Position numbers and translations under genes: made by a program
Source: Bacilli bacterium
Lineage (GTDB): Bacteria; Bacillota_I; Bacilli_A; RF39; UBA660
Reading direction: 5' to 3'
Assembly (NCBI GenBank): GCA_900772445.1
Contig: CAAHEL010000025.1
Span: forward strand, 1 to 8,147
DNA length: 8,147 nt
Part shown: piece by piece, positions 1 to 5,426 of the stretch
Layout: each line of letters starts with the position of its first letter
Position numbering within the stretch: the stretch's first letter is position 1
Notes under the pieces: generated by a model
Databases searched by the model: none
Seen by the model: only the letters and a program-made list of their open reading frames with translations
Told to the model about the DNA's origin: nothing

Positions 1-2
1 AT

Positions 3-746
3 AATAAATTATCAAATTTTAGTACAGTAATACAAAATATGCAAGCATCAAATAATATATATGGATTATCAACAGATAAGAGTACAACTGATTCCCATAT
101 GTTAACAAATATGGAATGGGGAGCAGTAGCATATTTAACAAATTCAAATTATGGAAGATGTTCTAATGGTACATGTACTGAAATAACAATAAATAATTGT
201 AATACTTATACAACTGGTATAGGAGCAGATACAGTAAGCGCAAGTTCTTCGTCAACAACTTGTACGACAGATGTAAATAAATATAATGGAGCAAAAGGAG
301 TATTAGCATCCACAACTGGTAATGTATATGGAGTATATGATATGAGTGGAGGATCTTGGGAATATGTAATGGGAAATAAGTCAAGCACAGCAGACTCTTA
401 TACATTTTATCCACGTATTTCAGGATTTGCAAGTAGTTGGTATTCTAATTATAGTAATCAAAAATATATAAACACTTATGCCAATGGTTCAACCAATACA
501 GACCAAACGGCATACAATAGAGCAAGACTAGGAGACGCAACAGGTGAAGTAGTATTGTCTACCGGAGGTTCTGGTGGATGGTATAATGATTACGCGATCT
601 TCCCTTCTTCTGGTTATCCGTGGTTTGGGCGTGGCGGCCATTATGGCACTGGTTCTTATGCAGGCGTCTTGGGCTTCATCTACATCGATGGCAGTGCTAG
701 CAGTAACTACTCAGCCCGCGCCGCTTTGGTCTGGTTCGTCTCCTAA
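3..746 (+). CDS. C-terminal part of a DGR-target-like surface protein with FGE/C-type-lectin-like domain (5' end outside window)
   Basis: The reading frame is open from the window edge (codon at base 3), so the gene begins upstream. The first in-window ATG at 39 has no convincing ribosome site and is probably internal. Seen: NMEWGAVAYL near the left end, then GVYDMSGGSWEYVMGN (about bases 331-378), which resembles the GLYDMxGNVWEW motif of the formylglycine-generating-enzyme/sulfatase-modifying-factor family. RLGDATGEVV follows, and a C-terminal block carries PWFGRGG and ends in RAALVW. Known: FGE-type C-type-lectin folds of this kind are common ligand-binding domains of DGR target proteins, and proteins of this type occur in gut Firmicutes. 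Inferred: an exported or surface-attached binding protein rather than an enzyme; the anchor or signal lies outside the window. The upstream part is AT-rich with A-ending codons (aca, tca, gca), while the last ~150 bases are GC-rich and A-poor. A strong terminator follows. Family call fairly sure, biological role unknown. Confidence 0.75.
   Translation, partial: NKLSNFSTVIQNMQASNNIYGLSTDKSTTDSHMLTNMEWGAVAYLTNSNYGRCSNGTCTEITINNCNTYTTGIGADTVSASSSSTTCTTDVNKYNGAKGVLASTTGNVYGVYDMSGGSWEYVMGNKSSTADSYTFYPRISGFASSWYSNYSNQKYINTYANGSTNTDQTAYNRARLGDATGEVVLSTGGSGGWYNDYAIFPSSGYPWFGRGGHYGTGSYAGVLGFIYIDGSASSNYSARAALVWFVS
591..743 (+). other. Candidate DGR variable repeat (VR) at the 3' end of the target gene
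   Basis: Composition breaks sharply from about base 591 to the stop codon. By hand count, bases 601-743 hold 17 A in 143 and about 56% G+C, against an A-rich, AT-rich background on both sides. Forty of the 48 codons from 600 to 743 end in C or T. Many can be derived from AAY codons by changing only adenines (TCT, GGT, CAT, ACT, TAT, TTC, ATC, TAC, GAT, AGT, AGC), with one AAC left at 705. Known: DGR mutagenic homing alters template adenines, with AAY codons as hot spots, in the last part of a C-type-lectin-fold gene. Invariant-looking scaffold residues (PWF, RGG, AG, the Arg-Ala-Ala-Leu end) lie between the candidate variable codons. The exact left edge is uncertain. No template copy or reverse transcriptase is in the window. 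Confidence 0.7.
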
Positions 747-764
747 CTTTCATGAACAAAAGTT
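745..764 (+). other. Short inverted repeat directly after the candidate VR
   Basis: AACTTT (745-750) and AAAGTT (759-764) can form a 6-bp stem with an 8-base loop overlapping the stop codon. Known: some DGRs carry a hairpin/cruciform just 3' of the VR that promotes homing, usually with a GC-rich stem. This one is AT-rich and weak, so the role is only a guess from position. Confidence 0.25.
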
Positions 765-803
765 GTAAATGTCAATATGAAATGTCATAAAAATTTTAAA
801 GTT

Positions 804-841
804 AAAAAGTCATAACTTTAAGATGTTTATGACTTTTTATT
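804..841 (+). terminator. Intrinsic terminator of the DGR-target-like gene
   Basis: AAAAAGTCATAA (804-815) pairs perfectly with TTATGACTTTTT (827-838), giving a 12-bp stem with an 11-base loop and a T run at the 3' side. The A run at the 5' side makes it potentially bidirectional. The left arm can also be drawn into a competing hairpin (796-804 with 813-821). Confidence 0.8.
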
Positions 842-856
842 ATACAATTTATAGCG

Positions 857-865
857 TGTTAAAAT
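857..865 (+). promoter_or_regulatory. Possible extended -10 promoter for the short RNA upstream of mraZ
   Basis: TGTTAAAAT fits an extended -10 element (TGN plus TAAAAT). No good -35 is seen at the right distance; the best is a T/A-rich TTTATT around 836-841, inside the tail of the preceding terminator. In AT-rich DNA such matches are frequent, so this is weak support. Confidence 0.3.
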
Positions 866-871
866 AGAAAT

Positions 872-986
872 TAAATAAAAAAAGTAAAAGAGGGTAATAG
901 TTCTGATGAGACGATGTAATTGTCCTATCAGGACGTTGGTATTTTGATAATAATTGATGTAGGTTGATACTTATATCAATTTTTTT
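872..986 (+). ncRNA. Candidate structured small RNA or leader ending in its own terminator
   Basis: Between two terminators lies a stretch with a strong hairpin: bases 900-915 pair with 919-934 around a GTA loop, 15 of 16 positions paired (three G-U) with one A-C mismatch. After about 19 bases comes a complete intrinsic terminator (954-986). A 13-codon frame with a weak ribosome site (AGGG 891-894, ATG 906, stop 945-947, peptide MRRCNCPIRTLVF) runs through the hairpin and stops six bases before the terminator stem. This could be a free small RNA, a leader with attenuation-like layout, or a tiny peptide gene. I do not recognise it as a known riboswitch or a standard housekeeping RNA. The 5' end is inferred from the weak -10 at 857-865. 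Confidence 0.4.
954..986 (+). terminator. Intrinsic terminator upstream of mraZ
   Basis: TTGATGTAGGT (954-964) pairs with ACTTATATCAA (969-979) over 11 bp (two G-U) with a TGAT loop, followed by seven T (980-986). It ends any transcript that comes from the left before the mraZ promoter at 1007-1035. Confidence 0.75.
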
Positions 987-1006
987 GTCAAATGGGATAA
1001 AAAGTA

Positions 1007-1035
1007 TTTACAAAAGAATAAATAAATAGTATTAT
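1007..1035 (+). promoter_or_regulatory. Sigma-A promoter of the mraZ division operon
   Basis: TTTACA (1007-1012), a 17-base spacer and TATTAT (1030-1035) give a near-consensus housekeeping promoter. Transcription would start near 1042, just before the MraZ boxes, leaving a leader of about 38 bases. Confidence 0.75.
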
Positions 1036-1044
1036 ATTAATGTA

Positions 1045-1074
1045 GATGTGGCACGAAGTGGTGGAAAGTGGGGG
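1045..1074 (+). promoter_or_regulatory. MraZ operator: three tandem 10-base boxes
   Basis: Three direct repeats follow each other with exact 10-base phase: GATGTGGCAC, GAAGTGGTGG, AAAGTGGGGG, with GTGG cores at 1048, 1058 and 1068. Known: MraZ binds its own promoter at such helical-turn-spaced repeats (TGGGN repeats in E. coli, AAAGTGKNNN boxes in Mollicutes). Position at the start of the transcript suggests autorepression of the operon. The last box also supplies the G-rich ribosome site of mraZ. Confidence 0.85.
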
Positions 1075-1079
1075 ATAAT

Positions 1080-1517
1080 ATGTTAATGGGTGAATATCAT
1101 CATAATATAGATGATAAGAAAAGATTAATAATTCCTTCTAAATTTAGGGAAGAAATAGGAGATAAGTTTGTTGTTACTCGCGGACTTGATGGGTGCTTAT
1201 TTGTTTATTCTCTAGATAACTGGGAAAAGATTATTTCTAAGTTAAAAACGCTACCATTTACTAAAAAGGATGCAAGAGTCTTTATGAGATTTTTCTTGTC
1301 TGCTGCTTCTATTTGTGAATTCGACAAACAAGGTAGAATTAACTTAGTAAACTCTTTGATTGAATATGCTAAAATCGAAAAAGAATGTGTAATCATTGGG
1401 GTTAATGATCGCTTAGAAATTTGGGCGGTATCGGAATTTGATAAATTACTTAGTGAAAGTGATTCTTTATCTGATATTGCGGAAAACTTGTTCGATGGGG
1501 GTTATGAAGATGCATAA
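1080..1517 (+). CDS. mraZ: MraZ, transcriptional regulator of the dcw cluster
   Basis: The product is 145 aa, the usual MraZ length, and begins MLMGEYHHNIDDKKRL, matching the family's N-terminus. It carries two SpoVT/AbrB-like half-domains, each with the DxxxR signature: D11-R15 (DDKKR) and D82-R86 (DKQGR), the second in the block FDKQGRINL. MraZ forms a ring-shaped oligomer that binds direct repeats in its own promoter and usually represses the division/wall operon. A GTG at 1068 would add four residues, but the ATG at 1080 gives the conserved N-terminus and a GGGGG site (1070-1074) at good spacing. It is first in the operon, under the promoter and boxes at 1007-1074, and its end overlaps rsmH by eight bases, consistent with translational coupling. 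Confidence 0.96.
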   Translation: MLMGEYHHNIDDKKRLIIPSKFREEIGDKFVVTRGLDGCLFVYSLDNWEKIISKLKTLPFTKKDARVFMRFFLSAASICEFDKQGRINLVNSLIEYAKIEKECVIIGVNDRLEIWAVSEFDKLLSESDSLSDIAENLFDGGYEDA

Positions 1518-2433
1518 GAGTGTATTACTAAATGAATCAATAGAAATGTTAAATATTAAAAACGGTGGAGTTTATGTTGATGCTACTTTGGGATTCGGGG
1601 GGCATTCATCTGAGATACTTAAGAGAAATGAAAAGGGGATGCTATTTTGTTTCGATCAGGATGAAATGGCAGTAAATTATAGTAAGGATAGACTTAGTGA
1701 AATTGGTAATAATTTTGAAATAATTAAGAGTAATTTTGTTAATATGAAATCTGAACTTATGAAACGTGGTATTACTAAGGTAGATGGAATACTATTTGAT
1801 TTAGGTGTTAGTTCTGTTCAATTAGATGTTGCAGATCGTGGTTTTAGTTTTCATAATGATGCTAAACTTGATATGAGAATGGATACTAGTAGTGATTTTT
1901 CTGCTTATAATGTAGTTAATGAATATTCTTTAGATAAATTAATTGATATATTTTATAGGTATGGAGAAGAAAAATATTCTGTACCTATTGCTAAAAATAT
2001 AGTTAAATATAGAGAAAATAAAAAGATTGAGACTACTTTGGAACTTGCAGAGATTATTAAATCTAGTGTTCCTATGAAAGTAAGAAGGGAATCACATCCT
2101 GCAAGAAAGGTATTTCAAGCAATTAGAATAGAAGTTAATAAGGAATTAGATGTTTTATCTAGTGCGTTAGAACAAGCAATTGATTTACTTAATGTTGGTG
2201 GTAGATTATGTGTAATAACATTTCATTCTTTAGAAGATAGATTAGTTAAGACTACTTTTAAGAAATATAGTGAAGTTGATAAGATGGTAGCGGGATTACC
2301 TTTTATACCTGAAGAATATCAACCTATATTAAAAATAGTAGGTAAGAGTATTGTTCCTAGTAAGGAAGAATTAGAAGTAAATAATAGGGCAAGGAGTTCT
2401 AGACTTAGGGTTTGTGAAAAGATAAAAGGGTGA
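1510..2433 (+). CDS. rsmH: RsmH, 16S rRNA (cytosine(1402)-N4)-methyltransferase
   Basis: The product (307 aa, normal for the family) uses S-adenosylmethionine to methylate N4 of C1402 in the 16S rRNA decoding site. It was formerly called MraW. Seen: MHKSVLLNE at the N-terminus, the SAM motif DATLGFGGHS (24-33), the acidic FDQD (48-51), FDLGVSSVQLD (96-106), the conserved RGFSFHNDAKLDMRMD (110-125), SHPARKVFQAIRIEVNKEL (195-213), ITFHSLEDRLVK (236-247) and the C-terminal NNRARSSRLR. Several upstream in-frame starts exist (1438, 1495, 1504). The ATG at 1510 is chosen because it gives the family N-terminus and leaves eight bases after the GGGGG site ending at 1501; 1504 is a possible alternative. 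The gene overlaps the end of mraZ and is followed four bases later by ftsL. Confidence 0.97.
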   Translation: MHKSVLLNESIEMLNIKNGGVYVDATLGFGGHSSEILKRNEKGMLFCFDQDEMAVNYSKDRLSEIGNNFEIIKSNFVNMKSELMKRGITKVDGILFDLGVSSVQLDVADRGFSFHNDAKLDMRMDTSSDFSAYNVVNEYSLDKLIDIFYRYGEEKYSVPIAKNIVKYRENKKIETTLELAEIIKSSVPMKVRRESHPARKVFQAIRIEVNKELDVLSSALEQAIDLLNVGGRLCVITFHSLEDRLVKTTFKKYSEVDKMVAGLPFIPEEYQPILKIVGKSIVPSKEELEVNNRARSSRLRVCEKIKG

Positions 2434-2437
2434 TATT

Positions 2438-2725
2438 ATGTCTAAAAAGAAAACTAAACTTTTTACTAAGTTAGAGAGATTTTTATATAAGTCTTTCATT
2501 AGTTTGAGTGTATTATTGGTTATGGGAATCGTGTTTGGTCAAACTACACTTGGTAAGATTAATTTAGATGTTCAAAAGTTAAAAAATGAAGTTGAGAATC
2601 AAAAAGAAGAAAATCAAAGTTTAGTTATGAAGATTAATGAAATGGCATCTTTAGAAAATATTCAAAGTGTATCATCTGATATGGGTCTTGCCTATAATAA
2701 TGAAAATATTAAAACGATAGAATAG
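2438..2725 (+). CDS. ftsL: FtsL-like bitopic cell-division protein
   Basis: A 95-aa protein with a short basic cytoplasmic N-terminus (MSKKKTKLFTKLERFLYK), one membrane segment at about 18-35 (FISLSVLLVMGIVF) and an outside coiled coil at about 41-70 rich in K, E, N and Q with leucine/valine repeats. This is the layout of FtsL/DivIC proteins, which join in a complex that activates septal wall synthesis by the FtsW-PBP pair. Sequence conservation in this family is weak, so the call rests on topology plus position: between rsmH and the division transpeptidase, the standard place of ftsL. The ribosome site (AAAGGGTGAT) lies over the rsmH stop codon, and only four bases separate the two genes. 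DivIC-type cannot be excluded. Confidence 0.85.
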   Translation: MSKKKTKLFTKLERFLYKSFISLSVLLVMGIVFGQTTLGKINLDVQKLKNEVENQKEENQSLVMKINEMASLENIQSVSSDMGLAYNNENIKTIE

Positions 2726-2733
2726 GTGATAAT

Positions 2734-4878
2734 ATGAAAAAGGAGTTAAATACAAATAAAGCGTTAATTAGTAAAAAGACGTTTATTGTTGTGCTTCTTT
2801 TTCTTTTGATATTTATTGGTAAAATGACTTATTTGTGTTTAGTTGATTATGATGTTAATAATAATAAGTTAAGTGTTTTTATTGAAAATAGAAATATAAA
2901 GAAAGAGACTATTTTACCTGAAAGAGGTACTATATATGATGTTAATGGTAATGTTTTAGCACAAAATGTTGCTAGTTATACGGTTATTGCTTATTTAGAT
3001 GAATCTAGAAGTAAGGATTCTAAAACTATTAATCATGTTGTAGATATCGAAGGTACTGCGAAGAGTTTATCTCCTTTACTTAATATGAGTGAAGAAGATT
3101 TGATTAAGTTACTTAGTAAGGATGCCTATCAGGTTGAATTAGGTCCTGGTGGTAGAAATTTAAGTCAAATTGAGATGGAAAATATTAAGAATTTAAACTT
3201 ACCTGGAATTGATTTTGTTAAAAGTATGAAAAGGTATTATCCGAATGGTGATTTTGCTTCTTATATGATTGGATATACAGTTACTAAAGAAGATAATGAA
3301 AATACTATTGTTGGAGAACTAGGTATTGAGGAATATTATAATAAGCAATTAACTGGCACTGCTGGTTATGTTACTTATGAAAAGGATAGATATGGATATA
3401 AAATTGCTAATGGTAGGGAATATGTAAAAGAAGCAGATGATGGTAATGATATATATTTAACTATTGATAATAATATTCAACTATTTATTGAGAATGTTGT
3501 TAAAAAGGCACAAAGTGATTCGGAAGCGGAATGGGTAGTAATGGTTATGGCAGATGCTAAAACTGGTAAGATACTTGGGTATTCTTCGACTCCTAGTTAT
3601 GATCCTAATTTAAGAAATATGACTACTTATTTGGATCCAATTGTTAGTAATGCTTATGAACCTGGTTCAACAATGAAGATATTTAGTTATATGTGTGCAA
3701 TTGAGTCTGGTAAGTATGATGGGAATGCTACTTATCTTTCTGGTAGTAAGACATATAATTCTGAAATAGATAATGATACTGTTACAATTAATGACTGGAA
3801 TAAAAAAGGTTGGGGTGTTATATCTTATGATAAGGGGTTTGCACTATCTTCGAATATTGCGGTTGCTAGTTTGTTAGAAACAACAATTACTAAAAATGAG
3901 TTAAAAACTTGTTATAAGAATTATGGATTTGGTAAAAAAACTGGATTTACTATGAATAGGGAATATACTGGTAGTATTGATTTTAAATATGATATTGAAG
4001 CTGCAACTGCTGGTTATGGACAAGGTATAACAACAACACCAATTCAACATATTCAAGGTTTATCTATTATTGCTAATAATGGTGATATGTTAAAACCATA
4101 TATTGTTGATAAGATAGTAGATAATAATACTGGTGAAACGGTTTATAAATCTAAAGTTAAAAAAACGGAAGGACTTGCATCGGTTGAGACAATAGATAAA
4201 ATGAAAGAACTTATGCGTAGTGTTATTAATCCAGATGCTAGTATTGCAACAGGTTATGCTTATTATATGGAAGGATATGATTTAATAGGAAAAACTGGTA
4301 CGGCACAAATATTTGATTATGAAACTGGAAAATATATGTCTGGTAGTGCTGATTATATTTATTCTTTTTCGGGAATGTATCCTGGGGAAGATCCTGAAAT
4401 TATAATTTATACGGCATTAAAAAGACCAAAAGATACTAGTAATTATCTTGCTCCGATGGTAAAGGAAGTATTAGTAAATACTAGTAAGTATTTAAATCTA
4501 GATAAGACTATTAAAAAAGAAGATAATATTGTTATGGATAATTATATTAATAAAAATACTAATAGTGTTACTGAAGAATTAAAAGATAATAATATTAAAT
4601 ATTTAATACTTGGTACTGGTGATAAGATAATTAATCAATATCCAAAGGAAAATAGTAATATTAATTCTTCAGATATGGTAATATTACTTACTAATAATTA
4701 TACAAAAACTATGCCTAATTTAGTGGGATTATCTTTTAAGGAAGTAGTTACTGTTTTGGATTTTCTTGATATTTCTTATGAATATGAGGGATATGGGTAT
4801 TTAGATAGTCAAAGTATTGAAGAGAATACTTTAGTTACTAATGAAAAGGTTAAATTAATATTTAAACCTAAGTATTAG
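2734..4878 (+). CDS. pbpB: Division-specific class B penicillin-binding protein (transpeptidase) with PASTA domains, PBP2B/SpoVD type
   Basis: This 714-aa membrane-anchored D,D-transpeptidase crosslinks peptidoglycan at the septum. Seen: a membrane segment at about 16-37; the class B dimerisation domain starting with ERGTIYDVNGNVLAQN (63-78); then the transpeptidase domain with STMK (nucleophile S312, K315), SSN (372-374) and KTGT (520-523). All three active-site motifs are intact. The C-terminus holds two PASTA-like repeats (about 600-655 and 658-712; the second starts TMPNLVGLSFKEVV), which in Gram-positive PBPs bind wall or stabilise the enzyme. The ftsL-pbp spacing is eight bases with an AGGTGAT ribosome site, so the two are co-expressed. 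Whether the protein serves vegetative septation (PBP2B) or sporulation (SpoVD) cannot be told from sequence; the location favours vegetative division. The symbol ftsI is used in other phyla. Confidence 0.93.
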   Translation: MKKELNTNKALISKKTFIVVLLFLLIFIGKMTYLCLVDYDVNNNKLSVFIENRNIKKETILPERGTIYDVNGNVLAQNVASYTVIAYLDESRSKDSKTINHVVDIEGTAKSLSPLLNMSEEDLIKLLSKDAYQVELGPGGRNLSQIEMENIKNLNLPGIDFVKSMKRYYPNGDFASYMIGYTVTKEDNENTIVGELGIEEYYNKQLTGTAGYVTYEKDRYGYKIANGREYVKEADDGNDIYLTIDNNIQLFIENVVKKAQSDSEAEWVVMVMADAKTGKILGYSSTPSYDPNLRNMTTYLDPIVSNAYEPGSTMKIFSYMCAIESGKYDGNATYLSGSKTYNSEIDNDTVTINDWNKKGWGVISYDKGFALSSNIAVASLLETTITKNELKTCYKNYGFGKKTGFTMNREYTGSIDFKYDIEAATAGYGQGITTTPIQHIQGLSIIANNGDMLKPYIVDKIVDNNTGETVYKSKVKKTEGLASVETIDKMKELMRSVINPDASIATGYAYYMEGYDLIGKTGTAQIFDYETGKYMSGSADYIYSFSGMYPGEDPEIIIYTALKRPKDTSNYLAPMVKEVLVNTSKYLNLDKTIKKEDNIVMDNYINKNTNSVTEELKDNNIKYLILGTGDKIINQYPKENSNINSSDMVILLTNNYTKTMPNLVGLSFKEVVTVLDFLDISYEYEGYGYLDSQSIEENTLVTNEKVKLIFKPKY

Positions 4879-4887
4879 GGAGGATTT

Positions 4888-5340
4888 ATGAATAGAAAGG
4901 GTTTTACTTTAATCGAGGTATTAATAGTTATATCAATTCTTGCTATGTTAACATTACTTATTACACCGAATGTTATAACGATGATTAAGAAAAATAAAAT
5001 AGATAATTATAATGGGGTAGTTGAAGCAATTTATAAAGCTGCAGATTTATATACAACTAATCATAAATATGATATTTTTAATAGGCCAGATGATAATAAT
5101 ATGACTTGTAATACTAATTCTAATCAAACACTTACTTTTGGTGATAAGATAACTTTACAGACTTTAATTAGTAGTGGTGATTTAAAATCTAGTAGTGGTA
5201 AGATAGTTAATCCTTGCACTAATTTAGAATTTGGATTAGATACTAAGGTTATAGTTAAATTTGATTGTCTTAAACGTGTGTTTTATTATCAAATAATAGA
5301 TGTTGATGGTAATACATTTGATAAGAAGGATAGTTGTTAA
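4888..5340 (+). CDS. Type IV pilin-like protein with class III prepilin signal
   Basis: A 150-aa protein beginning MNRKGFTLIEVLIVISILAML, a textbook prepilin N-terminus: basic leader, peptidase site G5/F6, the +5 glutamate (E10), then a hydrophobic helix to about residue 31. After processing by a PilD/ComC-type peptidase it would be a pilin or pseudopilin. The C-terminal domain is short and Asn/Thr/Ser-rich with four cysteines (74, 110, 127, 150; the last is the final residue), allowing disulfides. I do not recognise the head domain. A strong GGGAGG ribosome site lies just after the PBP stop codon (gap nine bases), and codon use matches the division genes, so it is probably co-transcribed with them. 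No pilus ATPase, peptidase or platform gene is in view, so partner machinery must be elsewhere. Confidence 0.88.
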   Translation: MNRKGFTLIEVLIVISILAMLTLLITPNVITMIKKNKIDNYNGVVEAIYKAADLYTTNHKYDIFNRPDDNNMTCNTNSNQTLTFGDKITLQTLISSGDLKSSSGKIVNPCTNLEFGLDTKVIVKFDCLKRVFYYQIIDVDGNTFDKKDSC

Positions 5341-5342
5341 AA

Positions 5343-5398
5343 AGTATGTAAAAAATTGTAAAATTTCTTGATTTTACTTGATTACATACTCTTTTTTT
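5343..5398 (+). terminator. Intrinsic terminator closing the mraZ-to-pilin operon
   Basis: AGTATGTAA (5343-5351) pairs perfectly with TTACATACT (5382-5390), and inside it GTAAAAT (5358-5364) pairs with ATTTTAC (5371-5377), giving a two-part stem. A run of seven T (5392-5398) follows. It lies three bases after the pilin stop codon. Confidence 0.85.
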
Positions 5399-5406
5399 GC
5401 TACGAT
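5378..5406 (+). promoter_or_regulatory. Likely promoter of ppdK, overlapping the preceding terminator
   Basis: TTGATT (5378-5383), a 17-base spacer and TACGAT (5401-5406) fit a sigma-A promoter. The -35 lies in the right arm of the terminator stem and the T run fills the spacer. Transcription would start near 5413, giving a very short leader (about 14 bases) made almost entirely of the ribosome site. Confidence 0.6.
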
Positions 5407-5426
5407 ATATGAGAAAGGATGATATG

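Noticed and set aside
163..432. Minus-strand open frames (163-432 and 206-388) in the DGR-target gene
   Set aside because: They are antisense shadows of a well-supported coding frame, with low-complexity Leu/Tyr-rich translations and no ribosome site.
591..743. GC-rich block as a horizontally transferred gene fragment or assembly chimera
   Set aside because: The frame stays open across the border, the protein family continues without a break, and A-depletion with NNY codons is better explained by DGR mutagenesis; a chimera is not fully excluded.
574..768. Plus-strand frame of 64 codons overlapping the VR
   Set aside because: It is an alternate frame opened by the GC-rich VR; the main frame carries the recognisable domain to its stop at 744-746.
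900..934. Hammerhead ribozyme, suggested by CTGATGAG at 903-910
   Set aside because: The matching GAAA core and the cleavage-site helices are absent; CTGATGAG is simply part of the long hairpin arm.
1068..1079. GTG at 1068 as the mraZ start
   Set aside because: It lies in the third MraZ box, and the four extra residues are not part of the family's conserved N-terminus.
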